DNA of 64,000 bases from Legionella sp. PC997 (lineage in GTDB: Bacteria > Pseudomonadota > Gammaproteobacteria > Legionellales > Legionellaceae): assembly GCF_014109825.1 (NCBI RefSeq), contig NZ_CP059576.1, positions 3,393,501-3,457,500 of the forward strand, written 5' to 3'. A program made the translations under genes and the position numbers. Positions 1 to 9,246 of the stretch are shown in pieces; position 1 is the first letter of the stretch; the number at the start of each line of letters is the position of its first letter. Below the pieces are notes generated by a model. The model saw only the letters and a list, made by a program, of their open reading frames with translations, did no database searches and had not been told where the DNA came from.

Positions 1-1721
1 ACAATAACGCCTGTTGCCTGTTGTAGGATGCGAAGGTTACATGGATATTTAGAGAGGGCCTTATCATGATCATTCACTCTATCAAGACATCCTTTATACC
101 CATGGGAATAATATAATTCTAAATTTAGTAAATTCTTGGTTTCATTCTGATAAGCGGCATAATCGATAATACCGGATAGGAAAAAATCATGCAGTACAAC
201 AATACCAGGTATTTGTTGAATCAACCCAAACATATGTTGATGGAACATCGAGTTACCAAAATGATAAATCACTCGATCGTAATAACCAAGACCATTCTCC
301 TTAAACCATTGAACAGATCGAATGGGATGATTGGTCGTAATCCAGGAGTCATTAACCTCCTTTTGAGCGACAACAACTTCAATTTCATAAAATCGACTCA
401 AAAAGGGCAAAAGTTCTGCACTATAATAGCTTATCCCACTACGTTCTGGGGGCAGAGGAGAAACATAGGCTAACTTGGGTCGTTGGTGCGAATTAAACCC
501 AATGCCTTTTTGTTTCTTTTGTTTAACTAAGGCTTCTAATGCGTTAATCGCTTTGCGAGCGCTAATATCCCAGGAAAATAATTTAGATTGCTCCAGTGCC
601 GCATGTTTCAATTCACAGCGAAAATCATCATTATCTAATACCTTTAAAAGCATATTTGCTATCGATTCATCGTCGCAAGGATCAAATAGATTGTCCTCTC
701 TACCAATCACTTCTGGGATACTGCTGGTATTCGACCCAATTACCGCTTGACCACAAGACATCGCCTCAAGAACAGGTAAGCCAAATCCTTCATGCAGTGA
801 AGGAAACACAAAAATTTTGCATAAATTATACAAGCTCAATAAATCAGTGTTGGATACAAATCCGGTAAATATTAATTCCTCAATAGCTAAACCCTGGGAG
901 GCAGCCAATGAAAAAAGTTTTTTCTTTTCCGAATTATTAATTGAGCATACCACCACCAATTGATGTTCATCACGAACGTCTTGAGGTAACTTCGCATAAG
1001 CCCGAATTAATCCTTCAACATTTTTACGAAAATCAATTCCGCCTGTATATAAAATAAAGGAGCGAGTTAAACCAAATCGAGCTCGTATCTCATCTTCTTT
1101 GGTAACCTTAATGGGTTTAAAATAATCATCTACTGCAGAAGAAATATTGATAATTTTATCTTCCGAAAAACTTATGTATTTTAAAGCTTCATGTCTTGAA
1201 TATTCTGAAATAGATAACAATAGGTCTGCTTGTCCAAAAGACTCTAGCTTTTTTAAATACCACTTTTTTGTTTTTGCATCTTTTAGATAATGATCCGAAT
1301 ATACAAGGGGGATTAAATCATAAAGAATAACGGCTACAGGTATCTTACTCAATCTGCCAATGCTCGTAATTACACCCCCTTCATTAGTTCCTTCAAAGAA
1401 ACTCCCAATAAGAACAATGTCGGGTTTTAGATGCGCAATGAACGCTTCTTGTACCAGTTCTGCAGTTTGATGAGACCAATCATATTCTTTTTTAGATGCG
1501 ATACGAGACCACACCCGAATATTATCCTGAGGCAATATTCCCTCAAATGCAGTTCGTATAGAATTGATGCTTTCAGGAAATTGCCCATTAAGAGCAATAA
1601 AAAGCTCATGCTCTCCACGATTTCTAGCAATCGCTAAAGCGAGGGAAAGTAAATAACGACCGATACCCCGAAAACGAGTATTTGGTGTTTGAGCGCCTTG
1701 CAGATCCAAGACAATACGCAT
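1..1721 (-). CDS. Tandem-domain GT4 glycosyltransferase, partial (C-terminus beyond window)
   Basis: The frame is open from an ATG at 1721 down to base 1, so the 3' end is missing. The N-terminus MRIVLDLQGAQTPNTRFRG and the GIGRY motif are typical of GT4 (glycosyl transferases group 1) enzymes. The first catalytic half carries FILYTGGIDFRKNVEG and the donor-site motif FPSLHEGFGLPVLEAMSCG (E-x7-E). After about residue 400 a second GT-B N-terminal domain begins (LAYVSPLPPERSGISYYSAE), so this is a double-domain enzyme of the kind that adds consecutive sugars to a cell-surface glycan. It is probably cytoplasmic and works with the capsule export genes that follow. Sugar specificity cannot be read from the sequence. 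Confidence 0.88.
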   Translation of the reverse strand, partial: MRIVLDLQGAQTPNTRFRGIGRYLLSLALAIARNRGEHELFIALNGQFPESINSIRTAFEGILPQDNIRVWSRIASKKEYDWSHQTAELVQEAFIAHLKPDIVLIGSFFEGTNEGGVITSIGRLSKIPVAVILYDLIPLVYSDHYLKDAKTKKWYLKKLESFGQADLLLSISEYSRHEALKYISFSEDKIINISSAVDDYFKPIKVTKEDEIRARFGLTRSFILYTGGIDFRKNVEGLIRAYAKLPQDVRDEHQLVVVCSINNSEKKKLFSLAASQGLAIEELIFTGFVSNTDLLSLYNLCKIFVFPSLHEGFGLPVLEAMSCGQAVIGSNTSSIPEVIGREDNLFDPCDDESIANMLLKVLDNDDFRCELKHAALEQSKLFSWDISARKAINALEALVKQKKQKGIGFNSHQRPKLAYVSPLPPERSGISYYSAELLPFLSRFYEIEVVVAQKEVNDSWITTNHPIRSVQWFKENGLGYYDRVIYHFGNSMFHQHMFGLIQQIPGIVVLHDFFLSGIIDYAAYQNETKNLLNLELYYSHGYKGCLDRVNDHDKALSKYPCNLRILQQATGVI

Positions 1722-1785
1722 AACAACTCCATCAATGCTATCCAAAAGGATTTAAATTAGAAAACTCGAATACAGATTGTTTCGC

Positions 1786-2760
1786 TCAATTTAATATGCC
1801 ATCACTATGTTCATATAAATTGGCATTGAACCAGACCTGAATCCCATCCAAGGTTGTCATGCCCGTTAGATTATAAAGCTTCGGATTGAAATCAAATTTA
1901 CATGGTTTTTCATGAAGTAAGCTCCATTTATTTTGAATGAACAGCTCTAACAATTCACCTTCAATTCTTCGACTATGAGTTGCGATAAGCATAAAACGAA
2001 CTTTTTTATTTATTGAAGCTATAGAGTGTTCTAATGATTTAAATTCGCCACCTTGAATATCTATGTGAACGTAATCAACATGGTTAAAATCATTTAATAT
2101 ATCTTCTATCGTATAGGATGGAACCTGCTGCTTAGGAAGCTCATATCCACGATAATCCTCTGCAGATGAATTATTTGATACAGCCCCACCCCAGTCGCCA
2201 ATTCCATTTGCGCCATAAAATAATGGCTCTTTACTCTCACTAATACCACCATAAATACAACGTGTTATAATCTGATTTTCAGGTTTAATTACATTCTCTT
2301 CCCATGTAGGAAGACCATTTTTAATAAAATGAGCCTTCATCAGCGCAATTCGTTCTTTATCGGCTTCCACGCCCACAAGAGTAATATCAGCTATTCCGTT
2401 TTGTCGAGCAATTTTGGCAGCGAAGACTAACCAGGGCCCATAACCTGCACCCAATTCAATACATACGAATTGATTTTTAGCAGTTTCTACTGCTTTGACT
2501 GTAGCAATGTATTCGAGCGCCTCAGCATGAAGCGTGTCGCATGGAAAAGGAAGCCTACCAAGGGTTTGTTCATGGTGAGTATTAGTAATAGAAAAAAAAG
2601 ATAAATCGGTTTTAATACCAAAATAGTCTGTATAAAATCCTTTTTCCAGTTCTGAGTTTGCCTGATATTTTTCGAGTCGTTTTAAATCTTCAAAGGTATA
2701 CCCTAGATAAATTTGATTGTCTGTCAAATCCCTTTTCCAACAGTTGGTTGTTTCTAACAT
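1786..2760 (-). CDS. FkbM-type SAM-dependent methyltransferase
   Basis: This 324-residue protein has a class I methyltransferase core: motif I IELGAGYGPW (about 101-110), an acidic ribose-binding loop VGVEADKERI (about 129-138), and the FkbM-type segment YVHIDIQGGEF near 230-240. FkbM proteins O-methylate sugars or small molecules, here presumably a sugar of the surface glycan. The first ~95 residues are a less recognisable extension. AAAGGA lies about 9 bases before the ATG. It is co-oriented with the upstream FkbM/DUF4214 gene and the downstream GT4 gene, suggesting one transcription unit. The substrate is unknown. Confidence 0.8.
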   Translation of the reverse strand: MLETTNCWKRDLTDNQIYLGYTFEDLKRLEKYQANSELEKGFYTDYFGIKTDLSFFSITNTHHEQTLGRLPFPCDTLHAEALEYIATVKAVETAKNQFVCIELGAGYGPWLVFAAKIARQNGIADITLVGVEADKERIALMKAHFIKNGLPTWEENVIKPENQIITRCIYGGISESKEPLFYGANGIGDWGGAVSNNSSAEDYRGYELPKQQVPSYTIEDILNDFNHVDYVHIDIQGGEFKSLEHSIASINKKVRFMLIATHSRRIEGELLELFIQNKWSLLHEKPCKFDFNPKLYNLTGMTTLDGIQVWFNANLYEHSDGILN

Positions 2761-2823
2761 TATGGCAATCCTTTACTCACATCTAATTAAAATTGTTTTG
2801 GGAAGTGTTTTTTAATGCTTATT

Positions 2824-4485
2824 TTACTGTGCACCAAGGTCTATACATTGTTTAAGTTGATAGAAAATATGACGCTCATGTTCCGATAATTGCTTTAATT
2901 CCAATTCCACTTTATTTGTATCTGAGGCTAATATCTGTTGCCTTATTTTATTATTTTGCTTTTCATAAAGTCTTCTAAAGTATGAGCCAATCACCGGCCA
3001 ATTTTGTCTTTTATAGCAACGTAAAGCCTTATTAAGTCCCTTTATGCGAATTTTTTTACTTTTTCCTTCAGGGGAGTTTATTAAATCTTTTAATATTAAT
3101 GCCTTATCTACACCCGCCGACAGACGGGACATAAAATACTTCATACCCTCCGGATCAGGTGCTCTATTTAATGTAGCAAGATAGGCATGGTAAATGAAAT
3201 CTTCTCCTTGTCGACGCAAAAGCAACTGGATAGAAGTGGAGTTTTTTGTTGAAGTGTGAGCATTATGCTGCTGCAATTGTATCGATTCTTGCTCTACTCT
3301 ACGCAGCTCTTTCTGCTCAATCAGTTCTTCGTTTAAGGCGTTCATTTTTTCATGGGCACTATTTAATTCATTTTGTAAATTTTGAATATGTATTTGCTCT
3401 TTTCGGCGATATTCTTGTTCTGCAATGAGCCCATCGCTAAGAACACCTATTTTTTGGTTGGCACTATTTAATTCAAGCTGTAAATTCTGAGCATGTACTT
3501 GTTCCTGCCTACGATATTCTTTGATTGTAATTAGTTCTTCGCTTAGGGAACCTAATTTTTGATTCACACTATTTAATTCAGTTTGTAAATTTTGAACAAA
3601 GCCTTGCTGATGAGTCAGGTATTCTTTTTGTAAGCCAACCTCTTGAAGCAAAGCATCTTTTTCTTGTTGTAAACGTTGCATTACCTCTTGCTGTTGTACT
3701 TGATTTTCCTTTGCTAAATTAAGTTCGTTTGCTGTTTGCTCCAGTAAAGTATTAATTTTTACTTTATAATTCGCGAGCAATTCTTGACAAAGATATGAAT
3801 TCTCAGTGATTTGCCATCGATCAAATATATTAGGGGGGCTCATAAAAGCATTGAGAAGTTCAGGATGTTCTTTGGCAACATAAAAACGATTGAGTCCATC
3901 GGAATAAACAAATAGATAATCGGCTGCAATAAGCAATGATTCCCATTGGGCATGATTTGGTTCAGGTGAATGAGGAACTGTCGCTTCAATTAATATTATC
4001 CAGGGGCGTAAACTCCTGGAATCCCAACCGCTGAGAACTTGTTGCTCAAACCCTTCCACATCAATTTTCATCCAATGAATATCGTGCACAGTTAATGTAT
4101 TCATAGCTGCTTGCAAGGTGAGCGTTGGCACTTGTACTTTATGGAAGGGTAAGCCTAATTCCTGGAGATGAGTTTCTGCAATGTGGTGGATGGCTGTACT
4201 TAATCCGGTTCCAGGAATAACATTAAAATCAAGTAATCCATTAGAGTCAGATAGCGCGATTTGTAACACGGTTTCATCAGGTCGTTCGTTTCGCAATAGT
4301 TCAACAAACTCAGGAACAGGCTCAATATGAATTCCACGCCATCCCTTGTCATAAAATGCCTTACTGACCGAGTCGATTATCGGATGTTGAGCACCAATAT
4401 CAATATAAAATCCTTTCTGCACATGCTTTAATGCGCGCCACAACATGATGTCTTCAAAATTTTGTGCGAAAGACATGAAGCTCAT
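2824..4485 (-). CDS. FkbM methyltransferase with coiled coil and DUF4214 domain
   Basis: The 553-residue protein has three parts. Residues ~1-215 are an FkbM methyltransferase (FYIDIGAQHPIIDS, GIHIEPVPEF, WMKIDVEGFEQQVLSG). Residues ~240-400 are a long Q/E/L-rich coiled coil containing three near-identical 35-residue units that begin QNLQ. Residues ~420-500 match DUF4214 (YHAYLATLNRAPDPEGMKYF), a domain often found attached to glycan-modifying enzymes. GGGA sits just before the ATG. The protein is probably cytosolic and the coiled coil may mediate oligomerisation. DUF4214 reappears in the adjacent KpsT, which suggests a shared glycan-end or exporter-docking role (inference). Confidence 0.82.
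   Translation of the reverse strand: MSFMSFAQNFEDIMLWRALKHVQKGFYIDIGAQHPIIDSVSKAFYDKGWRGIHIEPVPEFVELLRNERPDETVLQIALSDSNGLLDFNVIPGTGLSTAIHHIAETHLQELGLPFHKVQVPTLTLQAAMNTLTVHDIHWMKIDVEGFEQQVLSGWDSRSLRPWIILIEATVPHSPEPNHAQWESLLIAADYLFVYSDGLNRFYVAKEHPELLNAFMSPPNIFDRWQITENSYLCQELLANYKVKINTLLEQTANELNLAKENQVQQQEVMQRLQQEKDALLQEVGLQKEYLTHQQGFVQNLQTELNSVNQKLGSLSEELITIKEYRRQEQVHAQNLQLELNSANQKIGVLSDGLIAEQEYRRKEQIHIQNLQNELNSAHEKMNALNEELIEQKELRRVEQESIQLQQHNAHTSTKNSTSIQLLLRRQGEDFIYHAYLATLNRAPDPEGMKYFMSRLSAGVDKALILKDLINSPEGKSKKIRIKGLNKALRCYKRQNWPVIGSYFRRLYEKQNNKIRQQILASDTNKVELELKQLSEHERHIFYQLKQCIDLGAQ
3280..3594 (-). repeat. Three 105-bp in-frame tandem repeats (35-residue coiled-coil units)
   Basis: Units start at 3594, 3489 and 3384 on the minus strand. 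Each encodes QNLQ-x-ELNS followed by a conserved tail with YRR/LRR-x-EQ. Thirty-five residues equals five heptads, so gain or loss of a unit would lengthen the coil without breaking its register. Such repeats are prone to copy-number change between strains. Confidence 0.85.
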
Positions 4486-4540
4486 AAAATCCCTTAATTT
4501 GATGCTACGCTGTTAAATTGACTTCTTCGACGGATACAAA

Positions 4541-4560
4541 AGTCCCTTCCGGAGAGGGCT
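4541..4560. promoter_or_regulatory. Imperfect palindrome in divergent intergenic region
   Basis: The 220-base space between the divergent FkbM gene and kpsM contains a 20-bp imperfect dyad centred on CCGG (AGTCCCTTCC / GGAGAGGGCT; 7 of 10 pairs match). It could be an operator or a small hairpin for the divergent promoters. No clear -35/-10 pair was identified. Confidence 0.25.
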
Positions 4561-4706
4561 AAAAAGTATAAGTCTTGTCCTATTTTTGTGAATCCATTAT
4601 ACTTTTTCAATTAAAAATAACAATCGTTTTAGCTCAAAGTTGAAGACTCTATCCCTTTAGATTTTCTCTATCTATCGTATAGAAATTGCCATTAAATAGG
4701 ATTTTT

Positions 4707-5492
4707 ATGTCGTTGCAAAAGGACTCATTACTCAAAATACAAGCTCGGGTAATTGGCGCGCTGCTCATGCGGGAAATCTTAATTCGCTATGGTAGACACA
4801 ATATCGGTTTTTTATGGATCATCGTGGAGCCCATGTTATTTACCTTGGGAGTGACTACATTATGGACATTGACCAAACTCACTCATGGTTCGAGTTTACC
4901 TATTACGGCTTTCGCACTTACTGGGTACTCATCAGTTCTTGTGTGGCGAAATACAGTGAGTCGTTGCACCATGGCAGTACGTGCAAATCGCAGCTTGTTG
5001 CATCATCGTTACATTAAAGTACTGCACTTGTTTTTAGCACGCATTACACTTGAGATTAGTAGCGTGACAATGTCGTTTTTGATTTTATCCATTGCTTTTA
5101 TCAGTATGGGATTAATGGATTTTCCGGATAATGTTTTAACGATTCTATGCGGTTGGTTATTGCTTATGTGGTTTGCTGTGGCGCTAGCCTTGCTGATTGG
5201 TGCGATTAGTGAGCACTTTGAAACAGTTGAGCGATTATGGCATACCGTAGCGTACTTACTTTTTCCCATGTCGGGTGCAGCATTCATGGTCGACTGGCTA
5301 CCTGAAAAAGTGCAATCAATTGTTTTATGGTTACCAATGATACATGGTGTGGAATTAGTACGAGAAGGATTTTTTGGCTCCACGGTTCATACTCATTATT
5401 CAATTCAATATCTGTCTTCTTTTTGCTTGATCTTAAGTCTATTCAGTCTTGCGATGGTAAAAGAAGCGAGTAGACGCGTAGGTTCAGAATGA
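4707..5492 (+). CDS. kpsM: Capsule/polysaccharide ABC transporter permease (KpsM-like)
   Basis: ABC-2-type permease of about 261 residues with an N-terminal amphipathic stretch (ALLMREILIRYGRHNIGFLW) and some six hydrophobic segments, ending near ELVREGFFG as in KpsM/Wzm proteins. It should form the inner-membrane channel that exports a lipid-linked polysaccharide with the KpsT ATPase. A TTG at 4686 extends the frame, but the ATG at 4707 has TAGGA five bases upstream and matches the family start better. The stop overlaps the kpsT start by four bases (ATGA), implying translational coupling. Confidence 0.9.
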   Translation: MSLQKDSLLKIQARVIGALLMREILIRYGRHNIGFLWIIVEPMLFTLGVTTLWTLTKLTHGSSLPITAFALTGYSSVLVWRNTVSRCTMAVRANRSLLHHRYIKVLHLFLARITLEISSVTMSFLILSIAFISMGLMDFPDNVLTILCGWLLLMWFAVALALLIGAISEHFETVERLWHTVAYLLFPMSGAAFMVDWLPEKVQSIVLWLPMIHGVELVREGFFGSTVHTHYSIQYLSSFCLILSLFSLAMVKEASRRVGSE

Positions 5493-6523
5493 TTCATATC
5501 GATAATATCAGCAAGGTTTATCCCATTCGTAAAGGGGTACGTACCGTGCTCGATAAAATTAATTTAACCCTTGAACGTGGTCAAAAAATAGGGATTTTAG
5601 GACGTAACGGCTCTGGGAAGTCAACCTTAATCCGTCTAATTAGTGGTGCCGAAAAACCGAGTTCAGGAAAAATACATCGGGAGATGAGCGTTTCATGGCC
5701 ACTCGCATTAGGGGATGCATTTCAAGATAATCAAACAGGACTCGATTGTCTTCGTTTTATATGCAGAATTTATGGGATTACAAAAAAGCTCATGAACGAA
5801 AAAATCGAATTTGTTAATGATTTTGCCGAACTGGGTATTTATTTCCATGAACCTATTAAATCTTATTCCTCTGGAATGCGAGCGCGGTTGAGTTTCGCAA
5901 TTTCCATGGCCGTTGAATTTGATTGTTTCTTAATTGACGAGGTGGTTGCAGTGGGCGATGACCGGTTTCACAAAAAGTGTTATGAAGAATTATTTGAAAA
6001 AAGAAACGATCGAGCGCTTGTTATTGTTTCTCATGATCCAGCTTATATAAAAACCCATTGTGAATCAGCAGCGGTGTTAAGCAATGGCCGGCTCTATTCC
6101 TTCGATAAAATAAATGAGGCATACGATTTCTATCAATCAACACGAATCAATGCACCCACTAAAGAACATGTCATTGCGGGTTATCGTTTTATACTCGGAC
6201 GCGAACCTGAAAATGAATTTACGATTCAATTTCAACAATCGGCCTGCGAAACCGTAGAAAAACTAAGAAGATGCTTATTTTCTTCTGAGGAATTTAAAAA
6301 GCAATTATTCCACGATAAGTTTGAGGTGTTTTCAGATACACTTCACTCCAGCCCCCCCCAAGAAGAGGACATTATGCTGGCATTTAATCTCCTTCTTGCT
6401 CGTGATCCAGAACCAGATGAACTGAAAAAAATCAAAAAATCAAATAGTTCATTTGAACGATTACGAACTCGCCTCCTGGAATCTAAAGAATTTCAGTTAA
6501 AGCTCAAAAGACTGTCTTTTTAA
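5489..6523 (+). CDS. kpsT: Capsule/polysaccharide ABC transporter ATPase (KpsT-like) with C-terminal DUF4214 repeats
   Basis: Residues 1-~220 are a complete nucleotide-binding domain: Walker A GRNGSGKST, signature YSSGMRARLSFA, Walker B CFLIDEV, and switch histidine VIVSHD. KpsT is normally about 220 residues; this protein continues to 344. The tail has two DUF4214-like units (YRFILGREPENEF and FNLLLARDPEPDEL). Extra C-terminal domains are known in some ABC exporters, such as O-antigen Wzt, where they bind the glycan end; a similar role here is inference. It is coupled to kpsM by an ATGA overlap. Confidence 0.9.
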   Translation: MIHIDNISKVYPIRKGVRTVLDKINLTLERGQKIGILGRNGSGKSTLIRLISGAEKPSSGKIHREMSVSWPLALGDAFQDNQTGLDCLRFICRIYGITKKLMNEKIEFVNDFAELGIYFHEPIKSYSSGMRARLSFAISMAVEFDCFLIDEVVAVGDDRFHKKCYEELFEKRNDRALVIVSHDPAYIKTHCESAAVLSNGRLYSFDKINEAYDFYQSTRINAPTKEHVIAGYRFILGREPENEFTIQFQQSACETVEKLRRCLFSSEEFKKQLFHDKFEVFSDTLHSSPPQEEDIMLAFNLLLARDPEPDELKKIKKSNSSFERLRTRLLESKEFQLKLKRLSF

Positions 6524-6608
6524 GAACGAGGCCTGGTAAGTGGCTCAAAGAGTTTATTCCAAATAACATCCATCTTGAGCTAAAAATGCAGTTAATTTTA
6601 GACTGACT

Positions 6609-7793
6609 TTAAGAAGCCGCTATCGTTGCTGCATATAAAAATGGATTTAATGGTGCTGTAGCCGTAGCCAACACCCCCAGGAATTTTTGCAGTTCAGCCA
6701 TCGGAGCATTCGATACATACAGAATATCATGATCCTGAATCGAGAAACTTTGAGCCACAAAAAAACTCCTCGGGTTTTTTAAATCCAGTCTATAAATCAC
6801 CGGTACTCTACCCTCTGCGGTGATGAATCTAGGAGGTCTTGGCCAATGAATCGCCGTAGCCTGTTCGAAACGGAAAACGAACACGCCACTGATGTTTGCT
6901 CGGTGATCCTGTAGACCGCCTGAACGTCCCAGGGCTTGAGCTAAATTAATTCCTTGGGCCTCAAAATTGATTTCCTCACTTTTTCCAGTTGCACCTAGTA
7001 CAGTAAAACTTTTAGATTGAAATAAGGCCGTAATCACATCCCCTGCTTGCAATACAATATTTTGATGGGGATCACGAATGATAATATCCAGAGGTAAGGA
7101 ATATACTTTTTGTCCTCGGGTTACTTGGATCATCGTCTTATTCACAGGAGTTTTTACCCCTTTCGCGGCGGCTAATGCATCCAACAATCGCTCTTTACTG
7201 GGCGTTAATGGCAAGCGCCTACTCGAAACAACCTCACCGACTATGGTCACCGCGGAGGTAGTATTTTTAGCAAGACGTACTAACACCTGAGGTTTATTAG
7301 CTTTACCTTTTAATGCACGTCGTATTTTATCTTGGATTTGTTGTACAGTCAGCCCTGCAACATGAATCGTACCGGCAAAAGGAAAACTTATCGTACCCTC
7401 TTGGCTAATCACTTGGGAGGGTAAGGTATTCATTGGACTGGAGTTCTTTCCAGAACTTCCAACAAGGGTTGGTGTAGTGAACAATGTTGCAGGGGGTATC
7501 TCCCAAATGGAAAAATCAAGCACATCTCCAGGACCCACACTATAGCGATTGGAGTGATTTTGTTTTAATGCATCAGAAAATAAATAATTTTTATGGTTTC
7601 GTGCTAATTGATGGGTAATATCGGGAGTGATATCAATCAATTGAACATCACTATTTACGGGTTCAGCAGCCTGCTTTACTACTCGTGCACTGGGTCCACT
7701 CGACATCATGGTACAGCCTGAAGAAAGTATCGAGAGGACCACCAACGCTAAGTGAGACGGTTTAATCTTATATTTATTAATACGGCAATGCAT
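6609..7793 (-). CDS. Outer-membrane polysaccharide export lipoprotein (Wza/KpsD/BexD family)
   Basis: The 394-residue protein has a basic then hydrophobic signal and a lipobox-like LSSGC near residue 27. The polysaccharide biosynthesis/export signature GPGDVLDFSIWEIPP follows, then a ligand-binding SLBB-type region (VTIVGEVVSSRRLPL, FTVLGATGKSEEINF). The family forms the outer-membrane conduit for capsule or exopolysaccharide. The C-terminus ends in a hydrophobic Ala/Leu-rich helix, as expected for membrane insertion. It is 24 bases downstream of kpsE and transcribed with it, convergent to kpsMT. Confidence 0.88.
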   Translation of the reverse strand: MHCRINKYKIKPSHLALVVLSILSSGCTMMSSGPSARVVKQAAEPVNSDVQLIDITPDITHQLARNHKNYLFSDALKQNHSNRYSVGPGDVLDFSIWEIPPATLFTTPTLVGSSGKNSSPMNTLPSQVISQEGTISFPFAGTIHVAGLTVQQIQDKIRRALKGKANKPQVLVRLAKNTTSAVTIVGEVVSSRRLPLTPSKERLLDALAAAKGVKTPVNKTMIQVTRGQKVYSLPLDIIIRDPHQNIVLQAGDVITALFQSKSFTVLGATGKSEEINFEAQGINLAQALGRSGGLQDHRANISGVFVFRFEQATAIHWPRPPRFITAEGRVPVIYRLDLKNPRSFFVAQSFSIQDHDILYVSNAPMAELQKFLGVLATATAPLNPFLYAATIAAS

Positions 7794-7817
7794 AAACTCA
7801 TAATCCTAACAATTAAT

Positions 7818-8978
7818 TTATTCCAGATGCTCTTTAACATTTGCAATCAAAAGGGATAGAACTCCCCAAGTAATAAGTCCCAAGATGAATATTGAAAAAA
7901 TATTCCTGCTACGATACGGTTCAAATGAATTATCAGGTTCATTAGGATGAGCAATCAGCTCTAAATATAATTGTTTGCGCTGTGCTTCGATTTGGGCTTT
8001 TTTTAATGAAGATAAAGCAAATACCAGTTGTTTATAGGCAAATTTTTTATTTAAAACCAATCGTTCATAACGGCGTACTTTGTTCGTGAGCGAGGACAGA
8101 TTTCCAGTGATCTTGTTTTTTTCGGTATTGATTGATAATCGTAGCGTTTCAATATTTTTTCGTAGTGAAGAAAGGTAAGGGTTATGCGGAGCCAAACTTT
8201 TAATTTGAGCTAATTGACCTTTTGCAGCAACCAATTCAGCTTCCATTTTGGATACATTTTGAAGCCTCATCGCCGATTCACGATTAGGATCAAAAACACC
8301 TTGAAATCCCCGATAATCCGACAAAGCAAGACTAGCTTCTTTTGCTTTTTGAATTGCGGCATCTACTTCTGCTTTTGCAAAATCAACATAATCTTTTCTT
8401 GATTGGATATTAAAACGATTAATAAATTGCTCAGCCAATTCCAACAAATGTTGATTCATTTGATACGCATCTTTGGCGGTAAAAGCGCGCACTTGTAAGG
8501 TTGAAATGGAAGATGGGGATTCAATGACAATATTGATTCGATTTTTATAATAACGATAAAGTGATTCAAAGCTAGAATCACCAAATAATGCAAAACGGTG
8601 AAACCAATCAATGTTGTGGTCGCTATAAAGCTTTTTTAAATTAAGTCGGTCGTTCAGTTCCAACAATGCATCACGAGACAAGATATAATCATGAATACTA
8701 TAATCTGCCTCCTCTGCCTTTGATAAAGGCGTCGAAGACAGTAAAGCAGATAAACCTAGGTTAACTGGAGGTTGCCCTGCTCTGCGCACAATAAATCGCG
8801 ACTCAGACACATATACATCGGAAGCAAGGAAGCCAAAATAAAAAATAGATAATAATGTAGGAATAATAACCGTACATACGAATAACTTATTTATTTTGTT
8901 TAAAAAAAGGGAAGCGCTTTGAAAAGATGATTTCCAGGGTAATGCAGTCACGGATGATAATCGATTAAATTGCTTCAA
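7818..8978 (-). CDS. kpsE: Capsule export inner-membrane/periplasmic protein (KpsE/BexC/CtrB family)
   Basis: This 386-residue protein has an N-terminal transmembrane helix near residues 30-52, a large periplasmic part (VYVSESRFIVRRAGQPP; long coiled coil ~200-330) and a C-terminal transmembrane helix (FSIFILGLITWGVLSLLIA). This is the two-helix layout of KpsE, a polysaccharide co-polymerase-like adaptor that links KpsMT to the outer-membrane pore. The start is TTG with a strong AAAGGAG about eight bases upstream; no ATG lies nearby. It precedes the outer-membrane export gene. Confidence 0.87.
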   Translation of the reverse strand: MKQFNRLSSVTALPWKSSFQSASLFLNKINKLFVCTVIIPTLLSIFYFGFLASDVYVSESRFIVRRAGQPPVNLGLSALLSSTPLSKAEEADYSIHDYILSRDALLELNDRLNLKKLYSDHNIDWFHRFALFGDSSFESLYRYYKNRINIVIESPSSISTLQVRAFTAKDAYQMNQHLLELAEQFINRFNIQSRKDYVDFAKAEVDAAIQKAKEASLALSDYRGFQGVFDPNRESAMRLQNVSKMEAELVAAKGQLAQIKSLAPHNPYLSSLRKNIETLRLSINTEKNKITGNLSSLTNKVRRYERLVLNKKFAYKQLVFALSSLKKAQIEAQRKQLYLELIAHPNEPDNSFEPYRSRNIFSIFILGLITWGVLSLLIANVKEHLE

Positions 8979-9246
8979 ACTAACTCCTTTAGTTTTGGAT
9001 CGATCTGGGATATTTCCTTTTTTTCCCCGCCTAGGTTCGCAAAATATAGGGCTTAAGGGTATCAGCTTAACTTTGTGCCACTGAGGTATGCCGCGTTTTG
9101 CAAAAACAGTTCAAAATAAAGCTACAATCCAATCCCTTCGAATATACACTGGGAATGGAAAATCTGAACTATGCCTTTAAAAGGGTAATTGGGGACATTC
9201 TACTGTCCTTAACTCAAAATAACAATGCAGGTAAATCAAGCACAGA

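Noticed and set aside
189..868. Plus-strand ORFs in the first kilobase
   Set aside because: They are antisense to the GT4 gene, whose minus-strand frame stays open with GT motifs to the window edge.
5009..5383. 124-residue minus-strand ORF within kpsM
   Set aside because: Antisense shadow of a well-supported permease gene.
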